Shown here piece by piece: positions 41,165-49,779 of a stretch of DNA of 64,000 nucleotides. The notes under the pieces were generated by a model, which saw only the letters and a list, made by a program, of their open reading frames with translations, was not told the origin of the DNA and did no database searches. The stretch covers positions 62,001-126,000 of the forward strand of contig CAWGOJ010000006.1 in assembly GCA_963824195.1 (NCBI GenBank). Reading direction: 5' to 3'. How positions within the stretch are numbered: position 1 is the stretch's first letter; every line of letters starts with the position of its first letter. Source of the DNA: Bog-473 sp963824195 (GTDB lineage: Bacteria; Actinomycetota; Acidimicrobiia; Acidimicrobiales; RAAP-2). A program made the position numbers and the translations under genes.

Positions 41165-41235
41165 GCCGAGCCAAACAGCGTGACCGCAAGGCGAAACTTG
41201 CCTACGTGACCGGCACGTGGACGCGGCCCACTTGA
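41161..41235 (+). CDS. Possible 24-aa basic peptide coupled to the exonuclease gene
   Basis: A GTG at 41161 overlaps the exonuclease stop (GTGA) and opens VSRAKQRDRKAKLAYVTGTW then TRPT before a stop at 41235. The overlap mirrors the one just upstream. It is very basic. It could be a real mini-gene or the remains of a longer frame. Evidence is limited to the overlap. Confidence 0.25.
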   Translation: MSRAKQRDRKAKLAYVTGTWTRPT

Positions 41236-41318
41236 CTCGACTGGGGCCCGGCTCGATGCGGAGCCCAACCTGCATTGGACGGATATCGGCTTATGGGAAT
41301 GTTCGCCCCCGTCAGAGA

Positions 41319-41439
41319 GGGGTCGGTCCGAACATTGCCGTGCCTCGGTTGGAGAGCACGGCGCACACATGCCACATGAGCAGGGGAAAACGTCATAATT
41401 CGCACAACCCAACCGGTGGAGGTGAAGGTCTGAGGTTCC
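41319..41439. repeat. Composite tRNA-like repeat R4 beside tRNA-Ala
   Basis: A forward unit (41319-41348, with CCGAACATTGCCG then TGCCTCGGTTGG) and a reverse unit (41415-41439, GGTGGAGGTGAAGG) flank CAGGGGAAAACGTCATAATTC, in the same order and spacing as R3. The reverse unit repeats, 41 bp away, the GGTGGAGGTGAAGG that forms the 3' end of the tRNA-Ala gene. Confidence 0.72.
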
Positions 41440-41457
41440 ATGGTTCTTGGGACACGG

Positions 41458-41530
41458 TGGAGGTGAAGGGACTCGAACCCTCGACCTACGGCTTGCAAAG
41501 CCGCCGCTCTTCCAGCTGAGCTACACCCCC
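41458..41530 (-). tRNA. tRNA-Ala(TGC)
   Basis: The minus strand folds as a complete 73-nt cloverleaf. The acceptor GGGGGTG pairs with CACCTCC (one G-U), the D-arm is AGCTCAGCTGGAAGAGC, and the anticodon loop CTTTGCAAG carries TGC. The T-arm is GAGGGTTCGAGTCCCTT and the discriminator is A. CCA is not fully encoded (A-C-C-G follows). Confidence 0.95.
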
Positions 41531-41687
41531 GGGGAAACATGGCGAAACGAACAGGTTCGACGTCGGGCTGCCGGGACAGGCAATTCTAGGCAGGGTGTAG
41601 GACGTCCGTGGACGACGGTGGACACCGTCGTTCGCTCCAGACCCACCATTGTCGGCGAGGTGAGGGGCCCCATTAGGGTGCGCCCCG

Positions 41688-42503
41688 GTGGACGCACGGA
41701 CCTTCCTGGGCATGGAGCCCGACGGCGACGATCTGCACTGGCGCATGCTGGTGAGACCTCAATTGACCACGCCCGGAAATTTTCTCTTCGGTGGATGCGC
41801 GCTCGGGGCAGCTCTCGTGGCGCTCGAGGCGGCATCCGACCGCCCGACGGTGTGGGCCACCGGGCAGTACCTCTCCTACGCGCTGACGGATTCCGAACTG
41901 CAGTGGGAGGTCACGCTGGCCGCGGTGGGCGGGCACGTGACGCAGGGGCGAGCCGTGGGGCGGGTCGCCGGTCGTGAGATCCTGACGGTCAACGCCGCCC
42001 TCGGGAAGAATGATCTCGACGTCAGCGGTGTGTGGGTCGAGCCACCCGACGTGCCACCGCCTGGGGACTGCCCGCCGCGGTTCCTGCCCGAGATGTTCCG
42101 CAACACCATCATGGACAGCATCGAGGTGCGCTCGGCCCGAGGCCGGACCTTCGAGGAGATGGACGGCACGCCCGGCAGCCCGGACTCGGCCCTGTGGGCC
42201 CGGGTACCGGGCCACCTCTCGCCTTCTGCGGCCGCCTTGGCCATCGTCGGTGACTACGTCTCGGGAGCCGCCTCGCAACCCATCGGGCGTCGTGCCATGG
42301 GGCGGAGCCTCGACAACACCCTCCGAATGGTCCAGTTGAAGCCGACCGAGTGGGTCCTCTGTGACATCCGCATCCACGCGCTCATAGGGGGTTACGCCCA
42401 AGGGATCGCCTTCCTCTGGTCCGAGGACGGGGAACTCCTGGCCACGGCGAGCCAGTCGATCGCGGTGCGCCTGTGGCCGGAGGACGCCGTCCTACCCCAG
42501 TAG
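41688..42503 (+). CDS. TesB/thioesterase-like acyl-CoA thioesterase
   Basis: A 271-residue double-hotdog protein. The first hotdog contains TTPGNFLFGGCALGAALVAL then EAASDRPTVWATGQYL. The second ends VLCDIRIHALIGGYAQGIAF then LWSEDGELLATASQS, a typical TesB-family closing segment. It should hydrolyse acyl-CoA thioesters. The GTG at 41688 is used; no strong SD is seen. It follows the tRNA-Ala gene and has no evident operon partner. Confidence 0.8.
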   Translation: MDARTFLGMEPDGDDLHWRMLVRPQLTTPGNFLFGGCALGAALVALEAASDRPTVWATGQYLSYALTDSELQWEVTLAAVGGHVTQGRAVGRVAGREILTVNAALGKNDLDVSGVWVEPPDVPPPGDCPPRFLPEMFRNTIMDSIEVRSARGRTFEEMDGTPGSPDSALWARVPGHLSPSAAALAIVGDYVSGAASQPIGRRAMGRSLDNTLRMVQLKPTEWVLCDIRIHALIGGYAQGIAFLWSEDGELLATASQSIAVRLWPEDAVLPQ

Positions 42504-42558
42504 CACGCGGCTGCGGCGACGACCCTCTGGCCGCGGCGACGGCGAAAATGGTGGCCCC

Positions 42559-43323
42559 ATGGATTCTGAGCACGCACGACGAGGCCACCGCCGACCGTCG
42601 CGAACCATGGTCGTGGTCGCCTCGGCTGTCATCGCGGCCGTTGCGGGTGTCACCGCACTTCTCGTCCTCCATGCCTCGACGAGGACACCTGCGGCACACG
42701 GATTCGCGGGGTCGGCGCGCCTGTCCACCACCACGTCGGCAGCCGGTGGACTCAGTTCGACGACGGCCCCGAGCACATCGTCCCCGTCGTCGTCGACGTC
42801 GACGTCGATCGCGCCGGACGTGCCCGGCCCGGCGGGTCCGGGATTCGTCGCCGGCCAAGTCACCGCGGTGGGTGACTCCGTGATGCTCGACTACCAGGAC
42901 CCGCTCAAGACGGCGATTCCCGGCATCGACGTGAACGCCGCGGTCAGCCGTCAGTGGGCGGATGGTGAGACCGTGCTCCAGCAGATGAGAGCGGCAGGCC
43001 AGCTCGGTTCGCTGGTCATCGTAGGGCTCGGTACAAATGGCCCCATCACGTCCATCGATTTCGACAACATGATGGCGATCCTGAGCGGTGCCTCGCGCGT
43101 GGTGTTCGTCAATGTGCATGTCGACCGGCCCTGGCAGGATCCCAACAACGCCGTCATCGCCAGCGGCGCCGCCCAGTACCCCCACGTCGTGGTGGCTGAC
43201 TGGGCCACGCTGGCGGCACAGAACCCGCAATGGTTCGGGGCAGACGGCACCCACCTCGGCATCGACGGCGCCGGGGCCGACGCGCTCGCGGCGCTGGTGA
43301 CCCGCACGTTGGCCAACGGTTGA
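42559..43323 (+). CDS. Membrane-anchored SGNH-hydrolase-like domain protein
   Basis: A 254-residue protein with an N-terminal membrane anchor (VVVASAVIAAVAGVTALLVL, about 17-37), a Ser/Thr-rich linker, and an SGNH domain resembling the C-terminal part of OafA-type acyltransferases. Block I is TAVGDSVMLDY with the catalytic Ser, block III is GLGTNGPI with the Asn, and block V is GADGTHLGIDGAG with Asp-x-x-His. The catalytic set looks complete. It probably acts outside the membrane on O-acyl groups of wall polysaccharides. The membrane acyltransferase usually fused to it is absent. Confidence 0.82.
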   Translation: MDSEHARRGHRRPSRTMVVVASAVIAAVAGVTALLVLHASTRTPAAHGFAGSARLSTTTSAAGGLSSTTAPSTSSPSSSTSTSIAPDVPGPAGPGFVAGQVTAVGDSVMLDYQDPLKTAIPGIDVNAAVSRQWADGETVLQQMRAAGQLGSLVIVGLGTNGPITSIDFDNMMAILSGASRVVFVNVHVDRPWQDPNNAVIASGAAQYPHVVVADWATLAAQNPQWFGADGTHLGIDGAGADALAALVTRTLANG

Positions 43324-43399
43324 GGTGGACCACCAGGTTGGCGGTGTGCGGCGGACCGTGGTGTAGCCTCGATCTTCCTTCAGGAGCCATCACGCGTCG

Positions 43400-43476
43400 G
43401 GGGCTATAGCTCAGTCGGTTAGAGCGCAGCACTGATAATGCTGAGGTCGCAAGTTCGATTCTTGCTAGCCCCACCA
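43400..43476 (+). tRNA. tRNA-Ile(GAT) with encoded CCA
   Basis: The acceptor GGGGCTA (43400-43406) pairs with TAGCCCC (43466-43472), discriminator A, then CCA. The D-arm is AGCTCAGTCGGTTAGAGC, the anticodon stem-loop GCACTGATAATGC carries GAT, and the T-arm is CGCAAGTTCGATTCTTG. All stems are complete. Confidence 0.96.
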
Positions 43477-44003
43477 CTACGTCGGAGGTGGCGCGAAGGC
43501 TCCCCCGCGACGCCCAGGCCCCTGAGACCCGGCGGGAGGTCGCGGGCGAGGGCCGTTTCGGACACTTCTCAAGGATGGTCGTCCGATCAGGACTTGGTGC
43601 GTCCTGTCAGCATCCATCGGCACACCGCCCGATCTCCCACGGCTCCCTGATGATGACGGGCGGCACTCGGGGCCTCCGTCAGCTCCAGACCCTTGCCCAG
43701 GATCGTCGAGACAGCAGCACGATGCGGGCGCCGCCCAAGCCATCGCCAGAGGAGGAAACTCATGCACCTTTCCAGGCGGGGAGGTTGAGGGACCGGGCCG
43801 CGATCCTCGACGAACCCGTGGTCACGTACAGGGTGAAGCACGACCAATTGGGACCTTCCGAATCCCGAATTCGACGGCGTTCCCCACGTGCGCTGCTCGC
43901 CGCCGTCGCCATACGGCCCCGGGCCGGGGTGACGACCCGGTCCTCGGGCCCGAAGTCGCCTCGGCCCTGGCCGTCGCTAGTCGGGCCTGCTACCTTGCGG
44001 GCC
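43477..44003. other. Long leader region before the secreted-protein gene
   Basis: About 530 bp. A continuous plus-strand frame exists through it but lacks a ribosome site and a family match. The only strong translation signal is the GAGGAGG before a short frame at 43762. I see no riboswitch that I can name. Confidence 0.4.
43762..43788 (+). CDS. Possible 8-aa leader peptide
   Basis: ATG at 43762 follows AGAGGAGGAAACTC, one of the best ribosome sites in the window, and encodes only MHLSRRGG before TGA. A strong site on a tiny frame 216 bp before a structural gene suggests a leader or uORF, but no attenuator stem is obvious. It may be chance. Confidence 0.3.
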   Translation: MHLSRRGG

Positions 44004-45469
44004 ATGAAGCTAAACTTGGGTTGCAGAGTCAGGGTCGGAGTCGCGGTTCTGGTCATGGGAACCACCGCCGGGGTCGTCGGGATGTCGGCGGTATCGGCGA
44101 CGGCAGGTGCGATTCCTCCTCCCCCCCCGTCAATCTGATCCAGAACGGGAGCTTCGAGAACCCAGTCGTAACGCCGGGTAGCTACTTGACCGTGGACGCC
44201 GGCGCGACGACGATTCCCGATTGGACGGTGGTGACCCCGGCTAGCTATATCTCAGCCGGCAACAGTCCGAACGCCGGGAGCGTGGACGTGGTATCGAGCA
44301 CCTACAACGACTGGGGCTGCGAGGACGGGAGCAACTGCATCGACTTGGCCGGCACGACGGAGGCGCCAGGCGGGCTCGTCCAGGCAGTGACCACCACGCC
44401 CGGAGTCGAGTACAGCCTCTCCTTCTGGTCGGCGGTCAACGGGGACGAAAGCACTGGCGACGGCGTCACCCACACCCTGGGCGTCACCGTCAACGATTCC
44501 ACGATCGACACGGTCCAGGCGGTCGCCGCCGGTACTCCTCTCCACTGGGTGCAAACCACCGGCACTTTCATGGCGACCTCGAACACCAGCACGATCGAAT
44601 TCGACGACGATACCTACCCATTCGACCAGAACCAGGGACCCACGCTCGACAACGTGTCGCTCACCGCGGTGTCCGACACCATCACGGCGAGCCCTGTGAC
44701 GCCTCCCATCCCACCGCAGGTGGCCGGCCAGACGTTCAGCAACCAGACCGTGGCGACGTTCACCGACTCGGACACCGCCTACCTGGCGTCGCAGTTCACC
44801 GCCACCATCAACTGGGGCGACGGCACAACCCCCCTCCCCGCCGGCGTGATCACCGGGTCCGACGGCAGCTACACGGTCACCGGCACGCACACCTACGCGG
44901 CGATCGGCACGTACGGACCGGTTGTGGTCACCATCACCGACCCCGTGGGCGCGACCGGCACCGCCACCGACAACAGCGTGCAGGTGGCGAACGCCGTCAC
45001 CTCCTGCAGCGGGACCGTGGCCTGCGGCGCGACCGTTCCCGAGAACAGCCAGAACAACATCAAAGCCTCGGTCTCGACAACGGGTTCTGGCTACGTGCTC
45101 CTCTCGACCTTCCCGAACTCGGGGTCGGCGGCCTTCTCGTGCGGTGACGGGTTCAAGCACGCACCGAGCGACGTGGAAGAGACGAACACGTTCACCTCGG
45201 AGACGGGGACCATCACCGCTACGGACACGTTCCCGGCCAAGGACGGCACGACGGGCACCGGCCTCGAGGGCCTGCTCTTCTGGGTCTGCTTCAAGAGCAG
45301 CGTCCCCTTCAAGGACCTCACCGGCCAGTCGGTTACGACGGGTCTGCTCCCGGTGTGCAATCCGGTCAAGCCCGGGCCGGGGCCCTGCATCGACTCCATC
45401 CTCCCCACTTCGGGGGGGAGCATCACGGAAGAGATCACCTACCCGGCTGGTGACCCCGGCTACCGATGA
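44004..45469 (+). pseudogene. Secreted DUF642/PKD-like surface protein, frame broken at a C8 tract
   Basis: The ATG at 44004 gives a signal peptide (MKLNLGCRVRVGVAVLVMGT ... SATAGA) and PPPPP, then the frame stops at TGA right after eight Cs (44121-44128). One frame over, the protein continues without interruption to 45469: NLIQNGSFENPVVTPGSYLT, DWTVVTPASYISAG and LDNVSLTAVSD. These are typical of DUF642/choice-of-anchor domains that bind polysaccharide. A PKD-like part follows (INWGDGTTPLPAGVITGSDG, HTYAAIGTYGPVVVTITD), then a Cys-containing C-terminal part. Nine Cs would restore one frame of about 488 residues. It may be phase variable, decayed, or a miscounted homopolymer. Confidence 0.75.
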
Positions 45470-45536
45470 CGCCCGGAACGGGGTCCGTCCGTAGTCAGGG
45501 GTACGCCGAAGTGAGGGGTGCGCCGGACGCCCTGTC

Positions 45537-48500
45537 GTGATCGTCGACCCCGGCCGAGGGACGTCCTCAGCCGGGGTCGCGTCGGCTCCAGGCCCTAGGC
45601 TGGTGACCGTGACGACTGGGCCCGCTCCAGGGACCGTCGCCCAGATCCTTCCGACGGATCACGTGGAGGGAGTGACCGCGGACCTCTTCGTGCCGTACCT
45701 GCCGCGCCTGGTCGTGGACTGGCAGGCCACCGCACCCGAGCTGCACCACCGGTCGGTCAAGGGCAGTCTGGTCTTCGTCGACATCTCGGGTTTCACCAAG
45801 CTCTCCGAGGGACTGTCCAAACAGGGCAAGATCGGAGCCGAGGAACTCGCTGCCATCATCAACGAGTGCTTCGTCGGCCTCCTGGCCCTGGCCTACGCCG
45901 ATGGCGCCCAGCTGCTGAAGTTCGGCGGGGACGCCCTGCTCCTCCTCTTCACGGGACCCCAGCACGAGTCGCGTGCGTGCCGTGCGGCCTTCGCCATGCG
46001 GCGGCACCTGCGGACCGCCGGCAGACTCAACGTCCTGGGTCAGCGGGTGAACCTGCGGATGTCGATCGGGATCCACAGCGACTTCTTCGACATGTTCCTG
46101 GTCGGGTCGTCGCACCGCGAGCTCGTGGTCACCGGCCCGGCGGTCAGCACCGTGGTTTCGATGGAGGCCACGGCGACGGCGGGGCAGATCCTGGTCAGCC
46201 GGCGCACGGCGGACGCGCTGCGCCCGTCGGACCTGGGGGAGGTGCGTGGCGAGGGAGTGCTCCTGCGTCGTGTCCCGTCCGTCGCCGCCCAGTCGCCGAC
46301 CTCCTACGGTCCGGTCCTCGCCACGGGGGACCCCTCGCAGTGCGTCCCGGCCGCCATACGCAGCTCCATCAACGAGGCACAACGAGAGCCGGAGCATCGG
46401 CGGGTGACGGTGGCCTTCGTGCACTTCGACGGCACGGACGCCATGCTCGAGTCCTCCGGTCCCGACGCCGTGGCCGAGTACCTCCACCGACTCGTCGCCG
46501 ACGTGCAGGACGCGGTCGACCAGCGCGCCGTCACCTTCATCGGCACGGACGTCGATCACGACGGGGGGAAGATCATCCTGGTCGCGGGAGCACCGTCGGC
46601 CTCGGGGGAGGACGAGCACCACATGCTGCTGGCGCTGCGCCAGATCATGGACCAAGAGCGCCACCCCGCGCTGCGGGTGGGGGTCAACACCGGCCGCGTG
46701 TTCGCTGCCGACATCGGCCCGCCGTACCGGCGGACGTTCACCGTCATGGGGGACACGGTGAACCTGGCCGCCCGCCTCATGGCCAAGTCGTCGCCGGGCG
46801 GCATCCTGGCCACCCCCGTGGTGCTCAGTCGGTCGGGCTCCGAGTTCGAGGTGAGCGACGTCGCCCCGTTCTTCGTGAAGGGGAAGGCGAAGGCGGTCCG
46901 GGCCGTGGAGGTCGGTCGGCGGGTCGGCTCGCGGCTGGTGGATGTCGGCGAACGACTTCCTCTGGTGGGACGCCAGGTCGAGCTGGAGAAGTGGCGCTCC
47001 ATGGTGGACGCCGCCCGTCACGGCTCCGGCTCGGCGGTCGAGATCGTCGGCGAGCCGGGACTGGGCAAGTCGCGGCTCGTGGAGGAGTTCCGACGCGAGG
47101 CAGCCGGCATGAGGATCCTGACGACCAACTGTGAGTACTACCAGTCGGCCATCCCCTACGGCGCACTCCGTGGCATGGTCGGGGAGCTGCTCGGCATCGA
47201 CCACTCCAGTGGCGACACAGCAGCGCGGGAGCGGCTCTCCTTGGTCCTGGACGAGAATCACCTCTTGCATTGGGCTCCCCTGGTGGGGACGGTCGCCGAC
47301 GTCGACATGCCCGAGACGCCCGAGACAGCGGAGTTGGACCCTGAATTCCGGGCACAACGACTGGGGCGGGTCATGACACAGCTCCTCGGCCAGTTGGTGG
47401 ACCGACCCACCCTCCTGGTGATCGAGGACACCCATTGGATGGACGAGGCGTCGGCGGACCTGTTGCGCTATCTGACCGCCAGCATCGCGTGGGCGCCCTG
47501 CCTGTTCTGCTATACGAGACGCGACGTGGAGACGGGCTTCGTGGGACGCGAGCCCGACGTGTCCCGCATGAAGCTCACGCCCCTCGACGGGTCCGCCGCC
47601 ACCGAGCTCATCGAGATGGCGATGAGCGCCAACCCGTTGTCGGCACAGAAGACAGCCGTCCTGGCGGAGCGTTCGGGCGGCAACCCGCTCTTCTTGCGCG
47701 AGCTCCTCGCCGAGGCGAACGAGGGCGGGGACCTCGACTCGCTCCCGGACTCGGTGGAAGCTGTCATCGCGGCGCGCATCGACCGCCTGTCCACGGCGGA
47801 CCGCCACTTCCTGCGGCGGGTGTCGGTGCTCGGCCGCTCGGCACCGCGCCAGCTCCTCGAAGCGGTTCTCGAGACGGTCCCAGACCCGGCCGACGAGCTC
47901 TGGGAACGGCTGGCGGACTTCATCGCACCCGACGAGGAGGGCAATCTCGTCTTTCGCCATGCGTTGCTGCGTGACGGCGCCTACGACGGGCTGTCCTACC
48001 GGCTGCGCCGCGAGCTGCACGGACTGGTGGCCGATTCGCTCCTCATGGCCGCCGGAGCTCAGCCCGAAGAATGGGCAGAGTCCCTGTCGCTGCACTACCT
48101 CCATGCCCAGCGATTCGAGGAGGCATGGCGGTACTCGCTGATGGCAGCCGACCGCGCCGTGGCGGTGTATGCGAACTTCGAGGCCTCCGAGTTCTTCGAG
48201 CGGGCGCTCGTGGCATCGCGCCGGCTGGCCACGGTGAGCGTGCAGGAGTTGGCAGACGTCCACGAGGCGCTGGCCGATGCCCGCCACCGCAGCGACGACT
48301 ACGCCGGGGCGGTGCACGAGTACAGAGCGGCCAGACGGCTGACCGGAGACGATCAGCTGGCCCAGGCCCGCCTCATGCTCAAGCTGGCCCAGGCCCAGGG
48401 CTGGCTCGACCGTTACAGCAACGCGCTGCGTTGGATCACGCGTGCCCTGCGGATTCTCGACGGCGCCGAAGACCCCGCGGCCCAACGGCAGCGGGCCCAG

Positions 48501-49475
48501 CTGCTCTCGTGGTACGCCCGATTCTGTCAGGAACAGGGGCACCACGAGCGGGCCATCTCCTGGTGCCACCGTGCCATCCCCCAGGCCGAGCTGGCCGACG
48601 AGAAGGACGCACTGACCAACGCGCTCGGCGTGCTGGACTGGGCCCAGATGGATCTCGGTCGGCTCGAGAGTCCCACGAACTGGAGACGCGGGCTCGCCCT
48701 GAGCGAGGAGATCGGCGACCTGCAAGGGCAGGCCACGATGCTCAATTGCCTGGGCATGTTCGCCTACTTCCAGGGCCGGTGGAACGAGGCACTCGAGCAC
48801 TACGGGCAGGCCCAAGAGAGGGCGCGGCGCGTCGGGAACCTTGTGCAGCTGGCCACCTACCAGAACAATGTCGCCGAGGTCGCCCTCGACCAGGGGCGGA
48901 TCGAAGAGGCCGAGCACCTCTTCGAATCGGTGTCCCGGACCCAGCGAGTGGCCGGCTACCGGTCGGGTATGGCCCACGCGAGCTGGAATCTGGGGAGATG
49001 TGCCGCCGAGTCCGGTCGTTTCGAGGAGGCGATGCAGCATTTCAAGGAAGCACAGCTCGAAGCGGAGCTGCTCGGGAGCCACGCTGAGTTGGTCGAGATC
49101 GGGGCACGCTGGGCCGAGACAGAACTGCTCGCCGGCAACGTCGATGCGGCGTTGGCCCGGGCTGACGCCGAGATCGAGCGGGCACGCTCGATGGGCGGGG
49201 GGCACCACATGGCGCTGCTCCACCGGGTGCGCGCGGTCGCACTGGCCCGCTCGGGTCAGCTCGAGGCGGCGCACCGCGCCGTACAGGACAGCCTGGAGGC
49301 CGCCCGCGCCCGCCAGATGGACTTCGAGTTGGCGCTGACGCTGAGGGTCATCGGCGAGCTCAAGATGGAATGCGACGGTGTGGGCCCCGACGACGCCGCC
49401 GCGGAGAGCGCGCGGATTCTCGACGCGCTGGGCGTGCTGAGATCCCCGGACCTGGCTGGAATGGCGAACACCTAG
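45537..49475 (+). CDS. Tandem-cyclase, NTPase and TPR protein resembling soluble adenylate cyclase
   Basis: A 1312-residue soluble protein. The first cyclase domain (about 75-215) has both metal Asps in LVFVDISGFTKLSE and KFGGDALLLLF. The second (about 285-460) is degenerate in its first motif (VAFVHFDGTDAM, His at the Asp place) yet keeps TVMGDTVNLAARLM. A P-loop NTPase follows, with Walker A IVGEPGLGKSRL near residue 504 and LLVIEDTHWMDE near 625. About 600 residues of TPR-like helices end it. Two cyclase halves plus NTPase and TPR is the layout of mammalian bicarbonate-sensitive adenylate cyclase ADCY10. Start codons from 45537 to about 45603 (all GTG) are possible. Confidence 0.86.
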   Translation: MIVDPGRGTSSAGVASAPGPRLVTVTTGPAPGTVAQILPTDHVEGVTADLFVPYLPRLVVDWQATAPELHHRSVKGSLVFVDISGFTKLSEGLSKQGKIGAEELAAIINECFVGLLALAYADGAQLLKFGGDALLLLFTGPQHESRACRAAFAMRRHLRTAGRLNVLGQRVNLRMSIGIHSDFFDMFLVGSSHRELVVTGPAVSTVVSMEATATAGQILVSRRTADALRPSDLGEVRGEGVLLRRVPSVAAQSPTSYGPVLATGDPSQCVPAAIRSSINEAQREPEHRRVTVAFVHFDGTDAMLESSGPDAVAEYLHRLVADVQDAVDQRAVTFIGTDVDHDGGKIILVAGAPSASGEDEHHMLLALRQIMDQERHPALRVGVNTGRVFAADIGPPYRRTFTVMGDTVNLAARLMAKSSPGGILATPVVLSRSGSEFEVSDVAPFFVKGKAKAVRAVEVGRRVGSRLVDVGERLPLVGRQVELEKWRSMVDAARHGSGSAVEIVGEPGLGKSRLVEEFRREAAGMRILTTNCEYYQSAIPYGALRGMVGELLGIDHSSGDTAARERLSLVLDENHLLHWAPLVGTVADVDMPETPETAELDPEFRAQRLGRVMTQLLGQLVDRPTLLVIEDTHWMDEASADLLRYLTASIAWAPCLFCYTRRDVETGFVGREPDVSRMKLTPLDGSAATELIEMAMSANPLSAQKTAVLAERSGGNPLFLRELLAEANEGGDLDSLPDSVEAVIAARIDRLSTADRHFLRRVSVLGRSAPRQLLEAVLETVPDPADELWERLADFIAPDEEGNLVFRHALLRDGAYDGLSYRLRRELHGLVADSLLMAAGAQPEEWAESLSLHYLHAQRFEEAWRYSLMAADRAVAVYANFEASEFFERALVASRRLATVSVQELADVHEALADARHRSDDYAGAVHEYRAARRLTGDDQLAQARLMLKLAQAQGWLDRYSNALRWITRALRILDGAEDPAAQRQRAQLLSWYARFCQEQGHHERAISWCHRAIPQAELADEKDALTNALGVLDWAQMDLGRLESPTNWRRGLALSEEIGDLQGQATMLNCLGMFAYFQGRWNEALEHYGQAQERARRVGNLVQLATYQNNVAEVALDQGRIEEAEHLFESVSRTQRVAGYRSGMAHASWNLGRCAAESGRFEEAMQHFKEAQLEAELLGSHAELVEIGARWAETELLAGNVDAALARADAEIERARSMGGGHHMALLHRVRAVALARSGQLEAAHRAVQDSLEAARARQMDFELALTLRVIGELKMECDGVGPDDAAAESARILDALGVLRSPDLAGMANT

Positions 49476-49627
49476 ACCCGCCGGGCCGGTCGGCGGCACC
49501 TCGGGCACGCCCCGAGCACCTCGAGGCGGTGGCTCTGAGCCTCGAAGCCCTGCCCTGCCTCCAGTTCGCCCTCCGTGACCGCGACCTGCCGCTCAAAGTC
49601 CGCGCTGGGGGTCACGTCGGCCACCTC
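49472..49627 (-). pseudogene. C-terminal remnant of a Fur-family regulator
   Basis: The minus-strand frame reads VADVTPSADFERQVAVTEGE, then LEAGQGFEAQSHRLEVLGAC and PRCRR, ending at 49472. This matches the dimerisation end of Fur/PerR proteins, including the G-F-x-x-x-x-H-R-L-E phrase and a terminal CxxC. The DNA-binding half and metal-His cluster expected upstream are not found, so only a fragment remains. It overlaps the cyclase gene stop by a few bases. Confidence 0.55.
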
Positions 49628-49779
49628 CCTTCGCCCCGAACGATCTCTCCGACGGACCCGTCGCTCTGGGCGATGGCGCACCCCTCAGGATTGCGCTCCA
49701 ATGAGTCGGGTAGTAGACGGGCGACAGGCACAGCCGCCCCTCGGCGGGCTGGCCACCACGCCACCACGAGGAGGAGCCC

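Noticed and set aside
43488..44138. A 216-codon frame covering the leader and signal peptide before 44138
   Set aside because: Only the part from 44004 resembles a protein (signal peptide); upstream codons lack bias and any ribosome site.
45567..49508. A 1313-codon open frame on the minus strand opposite the tandem-cyclase gene
   Set aside because: It is the mirror of a G/C-third-position coding sequence; the plus strand carries cyclase, Walker and TPR motifs, while the antisense product is low-complexity and matches nothing.
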